Assembly (NCBI GenBank): GCA_033980235.1
Contig: CM067070.1
Span: 9,378,195-9,442,194 of the forward strand
DNA length: 64,000 nt
DNA from: Diadema setosum
Taxonomy: Eukaryota > Echinodermata > Echinoidea > Diadematoida > Diadematidae
Direction: 5' to 3'
The translations under genes and the position numbers were made by a program. A model generated the notes under the pieces. That model did no database searches and was not told the origin of the DNA. It saw only the letters and a list, made by a program, of their open reading frames with translations. This document shows, in pieces, positions 1-10,856 of the stretch. Every line of letters begins with the position of its first letter. Positions within the stretch are counted from its first letter, which is position 1.

Positions 1-257
1 GCTCTGAATAGCCTTTCAGGAGTATATTGTCATGCATGGTCCATAAGGATGATGATAAAGAGGAGGGGGAAGCGGAGGCGGAGGTGGGAAATGGGAAGAA
101 GGGCGAGGAGGGGCTGATGAGCAGACGAACACATATTGGGAGAACATTCCCTTTATACTACGAATATAATACTTCTCAATCATAACCAAAAATAGATAAA
201 TTATTGAAGAAAACGTGGAGGGTTTATGCATAGTCATCTCATGTATGTTCACGTAGC
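1..257. other. No gene seen; purine-rich tract
   Basis: No coding signal. A G/A-rich run at about 60-115 gives a proline-rich antisense reading frame that has no other support. Confidence 0.5.
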
Positions 258-1640
258 TCTATCTGCTCTGCATTAGCAGCTTGATTAGCCTGGGTATGTT
301 GTATGAGTACAAGTACCTATGTTATGACAGGTGTTAACCTCTTACCAAGGGCATCCTTACCAAGGGCATGAATTCCGTACTATAATATTTTTGCTTTCAA
401 TGTTTTGAATTCGGAGAAAATATACCACATGGTATACAATAATAATACACTCTCCTGGAGGTATTCAATTATTCTTCTTCTTCCGAGAGAGTGACCACAA
501 TCAACTTGCTGATATTCTGTCACTTTCGGGGAGGTCTAAGTTATGCATGTCTTCAAAGAGTTCGAGTAGTTGCAGTAATAATCATCATCCAAATAAATTT
601 ATAGATAAATTTAACCAATAGATTGACAAATCCATCAATAACAGTAATAATGATAACAATAATAATGAAAAAAATAGTGCTAAGCAACTACTCCTGGGCC
701 GAGGCTCGTGACACAAATGTGTCGATGGTATTGGCCTCGACAACCTCCTGGGGTAATCTGTTCCCGTCTTTGACGGTTCTTGGTAAAAAGGAGTTTTGGT
801 GATAGAGAGTTCTGCTGGTTGGGACCAGGTATTGATGGTTGTGAGTTCTTAATGGACGTATAGGGAGTGGTTGAAGCTCTTCTTTGATCATTTCAACATG
901 TGGAAGATTATGTGTTATCTTGTACAGCAAGCAAAAATTCGTACATTCGTATCTCCAATTTGATTAATGTATAATACATAACTGGCTATACACGAGATAT
1001 ACAGACGATTGATGGGAGTGCAACCCATACCATGAGCGTGGATTTATTACCAATATTCTCGTCAATCAAAATGCACCACAGGTTTTTATTATTGCACTTT
1101 ATCTTCTGATAATGCGCGCAAAATTCAAAATAATGGGTCATCTATACAATAAGTTAACACCCCTTCCACGATGAATACCATTCCCCATTCCTGTCATACA
1201 TGCACACATATCTGGTAAAGCGGCGTGGGTTTGGTATTGTAATGGTTAAATTGTGTACTCTGTCATGTATGTTGACATCTGCAACGTTGTAACTTTTTCC
1301 AGTTGTATGCATGTATGCCTGTACGATAAACTATTCATATAGTGATCCAGAATGTTTCTTTTCCTCTCATTTTACAATATTGATACCTTACAGAGAAAGT
1401 CCACTGCTCCATAAAGAAGTGGAGGTAAAGTCAATCTCCTGATGAAAGAAGTCATCATGCAGATTTTTGCCAATTCCAGGTATATAGACAGTAAAGTGTT
1501 CAGTTGAAATACAATGTTGATAAACTTAGTGTGCTTATTTTCCACGTCTTATTCTCAGCTAATGGCAGGGCAACCGGCAAAAAACGTGAATGACAGCCGT
1601 CGTAGCTGACGCAACGATTAAAAAAAAAAGGAAAAACAAA
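258..1640. repeat. HSP70-unit upstream block, copy 1
   Basis: This block is repeated upstream of the other HSP70 genes. Positions 270-1330 resemble 39905-40560, 660-1390 resemble 20400-21156, and 1335-1640 resemble 21100-21156 plus 21724-21840, and 56455-56790. It contains a LINE tail and, near its end, a short block starting with TTTCTTTTCCTCTCATTTTA. It is best read as the distal 5' flank of a duplicated HSP70 unit. The reading comes from by-eye matches; exact borders are approximate. Confidence 0.7.
688..930 (-). pseudogene. CR1/L2-like LINE ORF2 C-terminal fragment
   Basis: The minus-strand reading ends in a stretch with LPRTVKDGNRLPQEVVEAN, followed by a short tail. This is the familiar carboxy end of non-LTR retrotransposon ORF2 proteins (PRT-x-DWN-x-LP-x-x-VV pattern). 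The usual W of DWN is G here. Only about 80 residues remain and there is no endonuclease or RT core nearby. A second copy sits at 20436-20795 with the W preserved. It travelled with the HSP70 upstream block, so it is a passenger of the duplication and not an independent gene. Clade assignment (CR1/L2/Rex1 group) is tentative. Confidence 0.7.
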
Positions 1641-1779
1641 ACTAAGAAAAATAAAAAAGCTTTACCGTTCACATAGCCTACATTTTTGTAAATCAAATGT
1701 AGGCCCTATCCACCTCGCAAAATACAAGTAGCTTTGAGAAAAATGCTGGCATACCCTTTCTTGCAAGTACATGTTTTGA

Positions 1780-2240
1780 AAACCACTATACTTAGGATAC
1801 AGCGCGACAGGGGAAAAAAGGAAACCGAGTTTCATTGCACCGTTTTGCTGTATCAAAATCATAAATTTGTTTTACAAGATGTACATCAATGGAAAGATAC
1901 GCTTCTCTTCTTTCATTTGATGCACAAATCAGTGTTCATAAGTCAATCATGACTTAGTTAAAAAAATGGAAAGTGGTGCTACCAAATATCATTTTCAAGT
2001 CTGGAAAACTCAATTATAGTTGCCATTTGCGCATGCAAATGAAAATTTGGCAGCGCCACTGTCCATTGTTCTGCTCAGTCTTGCATAAAATATGAACATA
2101 AAGTTCTGCATCAAAATGAAAGAAGAGAAGCATATCTCTCCATTGATATAATATCTCATAAAGCATATTAATGATTTTCATAGCAAAAAGTTGCAATGAA
2201 ACTCTGTTTCGTTTTTTCTGGATCACGCTTTAAAGCCAAT
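1780..2240. mobile_element. Palindromic MITE-like inverted repeat
   Basis: About 140 bp at 1803-1945 is repeated in reverse complement at 2078-2225 with roughly 75-80% identity by eye, around a loop of about 130 bp. The arms give similar short peptides on opposite strands, which is how the inverted repeat first shows. No transposase. Exact ends and target duplication were not resolved. Confidence 0.55.
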
Positions 2241-2317
2241 TGTTAAATACACATAATTTCAACTTTTCATTGATAATGTACTTAGCATGAATTCCTGACA
2301 AAACATCAAATTAGAAT

Positions 2318-2587
2318 ATGCCACCAGAAAAAGATCCAGTCATTGGAATCAACCTTGGAACGAATTCCTCGTGTATCGGTGTCTTTCAAAACGGCAAAGT
2401 CTAGATCATTGTTGTTGTTGTTGTGTTTTAAAGAAAGACGATAGAGAAAAAATGGGGCCCTATAAAACTCTACGTACCCCAAAAGATCATTGCCAATGAC
2501 CAGGGAAACTGGGTCACCCAGATTTACGTCGCCTTCGCCAAAAACGGTACGTCTCATCGGAGACGCAGTCAGGAGCCAAATTGCAAA
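2318..2587 (+). pseudogene. Decayed HSP70 first exon
   Basis: Starting at ATG 2318 the frame reads like the first exon of the three intact HSP70 genes (IGINLGTNSSCIGVFQNGKV against [20 protein letters not shown]). The ATPase aspartate is changed to N and a TAG stop follows at GKV. An 81-bp segment (2412-2492) is inserted there, flanked by the 9-bp direct repeat AGATCATTG (2403-2411 and 2484-2492). After it the homology resumes with the codons of IIANDQGN and ends at a GTAATG donor-like site. Without the insert the exon is about 189 bp, matching the 188 bp of the intact copies. No second exon follows before gene A. It is an HSP70 relic, not a functional exon. Confidence 0.9.
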
Positions 2588-3329
2588 GTAATGAATATTC
2601 TGGTTTAATGTATTCTAAAACAAGGGTATAGTTGCATAACTTCATAGAATCCCGGACAGACAAGGGTAATTCTGTAACCAACATTAAAGTCCATCCAGGT
2701 CCCATTACATTTATCTGTTTAAAATGACTACACGAGAGATTACAGTTTACTAGGCTGAACGCGTAATATAAATAATGATCAACAAAGCTTATATAGCGCA
2801 TAACACACAATGAATTATCATGTACCTTTGCGCCCAAGAAAAAGAAAGACTAAGTTATATACAATAAAAGATAGGGGACAGTGCATCACACATAAACCAT
2901 TCTGGCAATACTATTGTTCTACAAAACAGTTACTGTTCATTCTGGCTGAAGCAAGACTAGACCGTTCACTGGGTGGGTTTTCCCCACTCATAATCCACGA
3001 TGAACTCCTTTCCACTTCCATTGCACTGTGCACAGTGTACTGTCCTGCGTTTTGAGCCTGAACACCGGAAACTGAAGAAAAGTATATTTCCCAGGAAGTA
3101 TCGTCACCAACGGCTTGCCTAGGATATATGTCTAGAGGTAATGTAGACATTAGATTTAAAAACAATGCTATATTAATCACACTATACTCGTTAAAACCCG
3201 TTACTAATGCTAAATTCGAGGGCGAAAGCTTTCTTGGTTCGACTGCTTTTGTAACAGATATCATACAGGCATAGTCCATGTCAATGGCATATCTGTGGAC
3301 ACAGTTAATTGTACAGCTTTTTAACGATA
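2588..3329. other. No gene or repeat recognised
   Basis: Open frames here have no recognisable domain. The 194-residue minus-strand frame ending at 2911 runs through the poly-C arm of the neighbouring foldback element and is judged spurious. Confidence 0.5.
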
Positions 3330-3338
3330 GTCCCTCAA

Positions 3339-4742
3339 GGCTTGTGCCGAAAGGGTGGGTTGGGTGGTGGCGCGTCGCGTTAATGGGAACACCACCCTTC
3401 GTCCAAAGCCCCCCCCCCCCCCCCGGTTTTGCCGAAAGGGTGCGTTGGGAGCGTTGGGTCGCGTCGCGTTGACTGGAACCCCACCTTTCGTCCAAAGCCC
3501 CCCCCCCCCCCCCGGTTTTGCCGAAAGGGTGCGTTGGTACTTTTTCTCATGTAATATTAAAAGACGAGTTTTGAATTTATATTTAACCTTCAAACAACCA
3601 TTTCAAAGAGGCTATCGTCCGGATCGGTTTACGCTCTATTAACACTTGGTCTACACTTGACTGCCAGTTGGTCTAATAGACTGTTTAATATCAGTTGGTC
3701 TAATAACCAATTGGTCTAGTCATCGTTTCGTCCAATTACTGTTTGGTCTAAGTGTTGTTTGGTTTAATTACTATTTAGTCTACAGTCAATTCGTCTAATA
3801 ATAGCCATTTGGTCTATTTTTGGTCTAACACAAATTTATATCATCAAATACCGATTTGGTCTATTATGAGTTGGTCTAATTCCATTTCGTCTAATCATCA
3901 AATGGTCTAAAATAAAACCAAATTTGTCCAATATAAATTTGGTGTAGATCTACACATCATTAATTTTGGTCCATTGCCCAGTTGGTCTAGCCTCTGTCTA
4001 TCATCATTTAGTCTACACCCATTTAGTCTAATAACCATTGATCTTATTGTCATTTGGTCTAATAGCCAGCCTCCTGATCTAATCAGATACCATTTGGTTC
4101 AATCATCGTTTCGTCTATATATGACCAACTTGGCTATTTTTTGGGGGGCCCTTTTTATTGATGTGTACACCAAATTTATATTGGACAAATTTTGTTTTAT
4201 TTTAGACCATTTGATGATTAGACGAAATGGAATTAGACCAACTCATAATAGACCAAATATAGACCAAATGGCTATTATTAGACGAATTGACTATAGACCA
4301 AATAGTAAAAAAAAAAACAAATAACAATTAGACCAAACAGGAATTGGACGAAATGATGACTAGACCAACTGGTTATTAGACCAACTGATATTAAACAGTC
4401 TATTAGACCAACTGGCTGTAGACCAAGTGGTAATAGAGTGTAAACCGATCCGGACGATAGCCTCTTTGAAATGGTTGTTTGAAGGTTAAATATAAATTCA
4501 AAACTCGTCTTTTAATATTACATGAGAAAAAGTACCAACGCACCCTTTCGGCAAAACCGGGGGGGGGGGGGGGGGGGGGGGGCTTTGGACGAAAGGTGGG
4601 GTTCCAGTCAACGCGACGCGACCCAACGCTCCCAACGCACCCTTTCGGCAAAACGGGGGGGGGGGGGGGGGGCTTTGGACGAAGGGTGGTGTTCCAATCA
4701 ACGCGACGCGCCACCACCCAACCCACCCTTTTGGCACAAGCC
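3339..4742. mobile_element. Foldback (TU/FB-like) element with 9-bp target duplication
   Basis: A 1404-bp element begins GGCTTGTGCC and ends GGCACAAGCC, flanked by the direct repeat GTCCCTCAA at 3330-3338 and 4743-4751. The two arms (about 3339-3955 and 4160-4742) are reverse complements. The outer part of each arm has about 115-bp direct repeats ending in long C (or G) runs. The inner part is a degenerate tandem repeat of roughly 10-20 bp built on TTGGTCTAAT. No transposase gene. Long inverted arms made of short tandem repeats and a 9-bp duplication fit Foldback/TU-type or Mutator-like non-autonomous elements. It lies just upstream of the promoter block of HSP70 gene A. Confidence 0.85.
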
Positions 4743-4889
4743 GTCCCTCAAGACGTTATTCCAAGAACGTGCCTCTCACTTTAATACGTTAACTATACAT
4801 ATTTTCCTGTCAATTTTTTCTCCTGTTATTTGTGACGGTTGTCGTAATTGTCACTTCTGATGACGAAAGTCTGATGTATGCAGGCGACC

Positions 4890-5165
4890 CTCGGATATTT
4901 CTAGACTTTTTACCACTAATGATATTATGTTATTTCTGCCTATCAGTACTCGCAGTGAGCTAGATTTCACCACTTCCCCTCTGTAAAGGTGTCCCAGAGC
5001 CATTATTGTGCAAGATCGCATTGGCGAACAGCCATATAAATTACGAGGCTGGCATATACGGAAGCTCAGTTTAATATTTGACGACTCCTTGTCAAGCCAG
5101 AGGTGAAACCAGCAAAGGAATCTAACTTTACAGTACGAAGTAAGAGCAACATTATGCAGACCTGA
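4890..5165 (+). promoter_or_regulatory. Putative promoter block of HSP70 gene A
   Basis: This stretch aligns by eye with the regions upstream of genes B and C. The shared marks are a CGGATATT-x-CTAGACTT-type block (4893-4908, containing TTCTAGA, half of a heat-shock element), GCAAGAT-x-GC followed by GGCGA (5010-5028), a TATA-like TATAAA at 5035-5040, and an ACTTTACAGTACGAAG-like stretch near 5135. No perfect three-unit heat-shock element (TTCnnGAAnnTTC) was found. The start codon is about 300 bp downstream, so a 5' UTR of roughly 270 nt is expected. Conservation between copies is seen; promoter function is inferred. Confidence 0.5.
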
Positions 5166-5338
5166 TTACAAAAATCGAAGTATGTTTTTTGAGTGGTTCA
5201 AGCAGTGCGTGACGAAGAAACATTTTATCGAGTAGGACAACTAGGAGGAGAAGTACAGTTTTTTTTGGATTTTATCGGGGTAATGATTTTTTTATATTTT
5301 TTTTTAAACTGTTAGAAAAACGTCGGGTGAAGAATAGT

Positions 5339-5526
5339 ATGGCACAAGGCAAAGCAAAAGCTATTGGAATAGACTTGGGAACGACCTACTCGTGTGTCGG
5401 TGTCTTCCAGTACGGCAAAGTCGAGATCATTGCCAATGACCAGGGAAACCGGACCACGCCGAGTTGTGTCGCCTTCACCGACACGGAGAGGCTCATCGGA
5501 GATGCCGCCAAGAACCAAGTTGCTAT
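5339..5526 (+). CDS. HSP70 gene A, exon 1
   Basis: This exon encodes the first 62 residues plus two bases of an HSP70-family ATPase. It holds the phosphate-1 signature IDLGTTYS (residues 11-18), DQGNRTTPS and [16 protein letters not shown] 5339 is chosen because [14 protein letters not shown] aligns with the usual start; an upstream GTG at 5327 is not a plausible start. The exon ends in ..GCTAT before the donor GTGAGT (5527) and joins to 12746, restoring Met-Asn-Pro. This is the intron position of animal HSC70 genes. The residue after TTPS is C where B and C have Y. The intron is 7219 bp and filled with repeats. Confidence 0.95.
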
Positions 5527-5586
5527 GTGAGTGAATTGACTCCTTTGGTTATCTAGCTTTGATTAGAATCGACTTCTGCACTTTTA

Positions 5587-5899
5587 AGATATCACTTTGC
5601 ATACCAGGGCAAGTACCCCCAAGGGCAATAACCCCCCCCCCCCCCCTCAGGGCAATTACCACCCCAAGGGTAATTACCCCCGGCCCCAACCCCTCCGGAC
5701 AATTACCCCCCCCCCCCCCCCGCGGCTACATACGGCCAAGTGGTAAGATTAGATTAACGATTAGGTTTAGGGTTATGAGTTTGGGTTAGGGTTAGGGTTA
5801 GGGTTACGATTAGGTTCAGGGTTAGGACAGGGATTAGGGCCAGGGGAAGGGTCCGGGGTAAATGCCAAAGGGGGTAATTTCGGGGGTTATTGCCCTACA
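5587..5899. repeat. Short palindromic element with C/G runs and telomere-like repeats
   Basis: The left end carries AGGGCAATAACCCCC-like repeats and the right end its reverse complement (GGGGGTTATTGCCCT). The middle has TTAGGG-type repeats (GGGTTAGGGTTAGGGTTAGG near 5785-5810) and poly-C runs. It lies at the start of intron A. Probably a small non-autonomous insertion; no superfamily can be named. Confidence 0.5.
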
Positions 5900-6279
5900 C
5901 AACCTAACAACACATAAACTGAAAAAAGGACAAACTATGCAGAAAATGAAGCAAAATGCTGATCAGGATTATTGACATGTCACACTGCCAACATTTTGAT
6001 TTGAGAAAGAGGTAAACTCCAGTTGACCAAACGGTTTGAGGGTTTATAGGGAGGGGGATTTCCCACCTCCCAGAGCAGGAAAATGTGAAATTGTAGAAGT
6101 AAATTGGCTTAGGCTATACTTTATAGATGTCCTGTTTCAATGATTATCAACACGATGAGACTCTTAGATGAATTTTGATGTCAGTTAATTTTACTTTAGG
6201 AATGGTATTAATCATGCAAGACGAGTAATACGTGAACATGTCCTCACAAGCAGTCGTCTTGAAAAACTCAAATCCCTGA

Positions 6280-7005
6280 GGGATGCAAAAGTTGCATCAT
6301 GCAGATTGGGTTTCAAAAACCATCAAATGTTCTCAATTTAAATGTCCGTTTGAAACGCGTTTGAAAACACGGTTGCGTTTATCGAACCCCTGAAAATGCC
6401 TCAAATGCGTTTAGGATCGTGATTCTGGCTCAGAAATTTTTTACGTAAACGCAGGCTTAGTGTCACTTCTACTGTTGCATCATGCAGATTCGGATTCAGC
6501 GCCTTCCAAACGCTGTAGATCGAACCACGAATTGTTTTCAAATTTTTAGCAAGAACTATAAGAAATATAAGGGAACTGTCAGTTTTGGCAGCCACTTTGG
6601 GGCCATTTTGAATATCTTAATGCTCTCAAGGATGGAAGAATTGCATCGTGCAGATTAGGATTCAGCACCCTCAATTATGGTAAAGCCACCAATTGTTTCT
6701 AATTTTTTTACGATTGAGATGGAAATACATAGGTATTTCCTGTGTGTTTTTTTTTTTTGTGGCAGCCAATTTTTGCGGGCATCTTAGAGATATAAAACCC
6801 CTTACGGATATAAGAGATGTATCATCCAGATTCGGATTCAGCACCCTCAAAATAGATTCAATTTATCAATAATTTTCAATTTTTCCTCATTTCGAAGGGA
6901 GTACATGGGAAATTCTATTTTTGGCGGCTATTTTGGCGGCCATTTTGAATATTTCAAAACCCTCAAGGATACAAGAGTTGCAGATTCGGATTCAGCACCC
7001 CCGAA
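6280..7005. repeat. Degenerate tandem repeat, about 145-180 bp unit
   Basis: The phrase GCAGATTCGGATTCAGCACC, or a close variant, recurs near 6297, 6484, 6650, 6826 and 6972. Between copies there are shared stretches such as GGCGGCCATTTTGAATAT. This makes about four to five diverged tandem units in intron A. A CA run and an A/C-rich tail (7016-7095) follow. Confidence 0.65.
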
Positions 7006-7236
7006 ATAGGGTAACACACACACACACAAAAAAAAAAACAACCAAACAAACAAAACAAAGCAAAACAAAACAAAACAAAGCAAAAATACAACAAAGTTCA
7101 GCCTCCAGCACCCATACTAAAATGTAAACAAAGTGTTCGAATGCTTCAATATTTCCAGCTGAACTTATTCTTTTCTATGCATACTGGGGAAGAAAAAGAA
7201 TGTAAAAGATAACTCCCGCTTCATGGGAAACGTTAA

Positions 7237-7504
7237 AGGTAGAGTTCACCATTGGGAGAAGTGATTTTGAAAATATTCAAATTATCACATTTGATGCATA
7301 TCATGTAGGTCAGTTGTATCACAAAACATCCTCCCATTTACAAATTTTGCAATAAAACCTAAACATTATGAAAAGATAACCCTATTTTTCTCACTTAACA
7401 ATAACTTTAGACGGTTTAGTCGAGAAACACCTTTATTTTCAACACTATTTTGAAGCACTTTTAAAGCTGGGTTTGTGTTTCATCTGCAAATGGTAAATAA
7501 TGCC
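7237..7504. mobile_element. TTAA-flanked MITE, family 1 (copy 1)
   Basis: TTAA at 7233-7236 and 7505-7508 flanks a 268-bp sequence with weak inverted ends (left TTAAAGG..TTCACCATT, right complement TTAAGG..TTTACCATT). A longer copy lies at 9684-10433, sharing phrases such as TAGGTCAGTTGTATCACAAA. The TTAA target is that of piggyBac or Kolobok transposases; none is encoded here. Confidence 0.55.
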
Positions 7505-7979
7505 TTAACGGGTGACAATGGGGAGGGAATATCTCCCTCTGTGTCACAATGGATGTCTATTTAATTGTTACAAAGACTCGTGATACAACGTCATATTTTA
7601 TATTCTCTTCTTCATGCCATATTATCTTTCAGATATATGAAAAGCATTTGATTAGTTTTCATCAGTCAACCGTACATTCGGTACCTGGCAGTCTGGTACC
7701 CTCTGTCTCGATCGTCCAACCTACAGCTGTACATTGTCACTACCACAGACTTTCGATATTTATAACATGCAAAGGGTATAAAGTACCCGACCCTTATTAC
7801 GATTGATATATCATATCATTCCTCGGTGCTATTTGTGCTTTGCTCAGTGAGAAGATAGCACGGGTCATTTTGTGAAATTTTGGTAAACCCACACTTCATT
7901 TTCTCTTTTTTCAATCCAACTCCATAATCTAGTGATATTCTTTGCAACTCATACATGACGCGCAAACGCACAAAATGTA

Positions 7980-8007
7980 ACACACTCACAAACACGCACG
8001 CACACAA

Positions 8008-8041
<34 letters not shown>

Positions 8042-8042
8042 G

Positions 8043-8076
<34 letters not shown>
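7980..8076. repeat. CA/TA microsatellite
   Basis: A (CA)n tract runs into (TA)n around 8000-8076. Reading frames made of YIYI or CVCV repeats over it are artefacts. Confidence 0.9.
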
Positions 8077-8081
<5 letters not shown>

Positions 8082-8689
8082 AATTTGTGATAACACCCGA
8101 ACACCAGTCCTGCTGTTTTCCCGTTATTTGGTACGCTCACTTCTCAATGTAGATGTAACGCTCTCGAAAAGCGATTATGGAGAGAACAATGTTTGAGAAC
8201 TTTTAATCATGTGGGCTACAGTCCGCATTACCTACAAATTAATAAAAAGAGAAATCGTCGCCAAAAGTGCGACGTAGAACGTCAGGAGAATGTCGGCGGG
8301 CTTTTGTAATCATTCGTCCGTCATGGGGTCCTAATATGCCCATGGGTGGTGCTGACCGATTGCTTGAATTTTTAAGCATTTAGCGGACACGTTTAACTGA
8401 ATGTTTCCACAGCCAATACCATGCTGTCCTTTTAAGAGCCCTTTAAAATACATAATATGTTTTGTCTATTGTCAGTGATGATAGACATTGCGACCTGCTA
8501 CCGATTTATCACGCGTATTTGCTCCCCACGATGATTTCGGGCAATGTCTGTTTATTCAAAACTTCAGTTGCAATGTTCATACATTTTCTGGGAACTTGCC
8601 AAGTTGAGTGTGTATGAAAGGACAAGAATATTTGGGGAAATCATAGTCTATACTGGATCATAAACAAGATCGTGGTGTGTAGAGCCGTA

Positions 8690-9110
8690 TTTGTCTGATA
8701 TACTTACATAGGTTGCTGAGATGACATGTTCAGAGAGAGCCTTCCACAAATCGGCAACTCTGTCTGTCTATGAACGAAACAATATTTCCTCAAGTCAAGT
8801 TGATACTGCTCTTTGTCCAGTTGTCATACTTTGGCCTCTATATTTCCTTTGAACAGAATCAATATAATCATAATTTTGTAGCATGCATTCCAGTCAAATA
8901 TTTAAAAACCTCAATTATATCTCCCCTCCTGCGATAGTGAACAAGAGTTCGTAATTTGAGTTGCACTATGAGTTCACGATATGACAAATTCCTAAAACCT
9001 GAATTCATTGTAGTTGTCCGTCTCGACATACTCCAATTTCCTCTGCTCACCTTGCCCATAGGTATTATAGCGTCTGCAACGACTGATCGTATTCCAAAAT
9101 GAGTCTTAGT
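8690..9110 (-). pseudogene. CR1/Rex1-like LINE ORF2 fragment
   Basis: On the minus strand, 8868-9059 reads SYRELIVQLKLRTLVHYRRR followed by GDIIEVFKYLTGM. This is the conserved YEERL-x-x-L-x-L-x-TL-x-YRRxRGDxIE region downstream of the RT domain in CR1-group LINEs. A further piece near 8710-8760 reads RVADLWKALSEHVISA, the usual WNSLP end. Frames are broken between the pieces. It is an old, 5'-truncated insertion in intron A, oriented against the gene. Confidence 0.75.
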
Positions 9111-9683
9111 CCCTTGGACGAAACATCATTGTTATTATATCTGCATCATGATTCACAAAAAGTCCTACCAAAAGTCTTAATAATTCCAAGAACTGTACTA
9201 TATTTTAACAATTTGAATCAACTAAACCTCAAAGAAGTACACGTCTTGTAAGGAATTAATGAAGCGGCCACTTTGTAGCTAGTTCTTCAAGTCTCAATAA
9301 ATCGTCTTGAACTTGCACAACAGTCTTTTCTTAATCTGAGAGAATATACACTGTCTAATGTCATCTGGGAAATCATTATCAAAGAATAAAAGAAAACTCG
9401 GTTCACGAGAGTGCTGACATATGGCGCGGCCGGGCAATGACTTGTATTTTCATCTCAATTTTCTCTATCATTTGGCATGTTTAGTATGGTAACAAATTAG
9501 CAAAAAATGTAAATTTCTTTTAAAATTCAGTAGGCTACTGGGACCTCTCAAAATGGTTAGTCTACCTCAAAAAGTGATAGGGTTGACAAATATTACATTT
9601 AACAACCCTATATACAGATCTCAAGCGTTGATGACTGCGTATCCGTCTTGTCTTGATGATATAATCGTCTTCTGCTCTTTTAA

Positions 9684-10433
9684 ATGTATTGTTTACCATT
9701 GGAAGCAGTGATTTGAAAAATGTTATTTCATTTGATGCATTTGTGTAGGTCAGTTATACCACAAAACATCCTACATATAAAACAAATCGCAATAAACCCT
9801 ATAATATAAGGAAATGTCACTATTTTAATTGATAAGCCATATCTGTAGTCGGTTTATCTCAGAAACAATTTTGTAATTCTTATGACTGTTGTTCACATTG
9901 CGTGTATTTAACAATACTTAAAGGGATCGTATAGTTTTGGTTGAGACCCTAATTTCAGGTTTCTAATATTTTTGGTGAGATAATGAGAAACCTCTTATGA
10001 AATATGAAAGAGCATGTAATTCCATGAGGAATTCAACGTTTATTTGATGAAAATTGGTTTTGAAATGGCTGAGATATCCAAAACAGAGCAATTCTAATAA
10101 AGTGTGGGACCCACACTTTTTTACGATCGCTTTGTTTTACTTTGTTTTTGGATGTTTCAGTCATACCAAACCCGATTTTCATCAAATAAAATTTGAATTC
10201 CTCTTAGAATGGTATGTTCTATACTATGTCATAAGTGTTTTCTTGGTATCTCGCAAAAAGTTAAAAGTCCAATTCTCATCTTCACCAATACTGTACTTTC
10301 CCTTTAACATTTATTATTCTGATTAACTTTTACATTTTACATTAGTTGTTTCTATTCCTTATTCGCATTTTAAAACCATTCTGAAGCACTAAAGGTGGGT
10401 TTTTGTTTCATGAGCAAATGGTAAATAATGCCG
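9684..10433. mobile_element. TTAA MITE, family 1 (copy 2), interrupted by another MITE
   Basis: This is the longer relative of 7237-7504. Its left flank is TTAA (9680-9683) and the right flank is TTAC (10434-10437). A second, unrelated TTAA MITE (9922-10303) sits inside it; sequence before 9918 and after 10307 matches the two halves of copy 1. Confidence 0.55.
9922..10303. mobile_element. TTAA-flanked palindromic MITE, family 2
   Basis: A 382-bp element is flanked by TTAA at 9918-9921 and 10304-10307. Its ends are imperfect inverted repeats (AGGGATCGTATAGTTTTGGT against the complement AGGGAAAGTACAGTATTGGT), and the centre has GTGTGGGACCCACAC. The AGG ends plus a TTAA target fit Kolobok- or piggyBac-type mobilisation. 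A second copy is at 58501-60028, split by a LINE. Confidence 0.75.
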
Positions 10434-10856
10434 TTACAGTACTACGAATAAAAACAACACGCTTTGAAATGGTTTACAAGCAGCACTCTAAAATCTTGAT
10501 TCCTACAGGCGTAGATAGTAGGACATTTAATTGTGTTAATCCAAGGAGAAACCCAAGTTTCGACAAAAATGATGGCGTGTGACAATGGCATCGATTTTGG
10601 GGGAGGGGGTGATTGGGGTCAATGCGTATGTTGAGGAGCTGTGTGCTTGCTACATGGCCTGCTTTGGCGTGTGGTTGGTTTGACACATTTTTTTTTTTTT
10701 AATGAATAAACAGAGAGAGAGAGAGAGAGAGAGAAGGGCCATTTCAGAAAATATCATGTTAGGATAGCAACTAGTAGAAGAATAGCAAAAGCTTATCATG
10801 AATTAGGTTTATGTCATTGCCATGACATTTAGTAATAAGCAAGAGTTTCTATCATA

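Noticed and set aside
2911..3495. 194-codon minus-strand frame
   Set aside because: It crosses the foldback border and poly-C tract and has no recognisable domain.
4740..4760. Canonical heat-shock element at TTCCAAGAAC upstream of gene A
   Set aside because: The spacing between TTC and GAA is three bases rather than two, and it is not shared with B or C.
3355..4860. Proline- or glycine-rich frames over the foldback arms
   Set aside because: They are translations of poly-C/poly-G tracts in an inverted repeat; both strands give mirror frames.
6985..7130. CRISPR-like or clustered repeat array
   Set aside because: The window is eukaryotic and the repeats are degenerate satellites or microsatellites without regular spacers.
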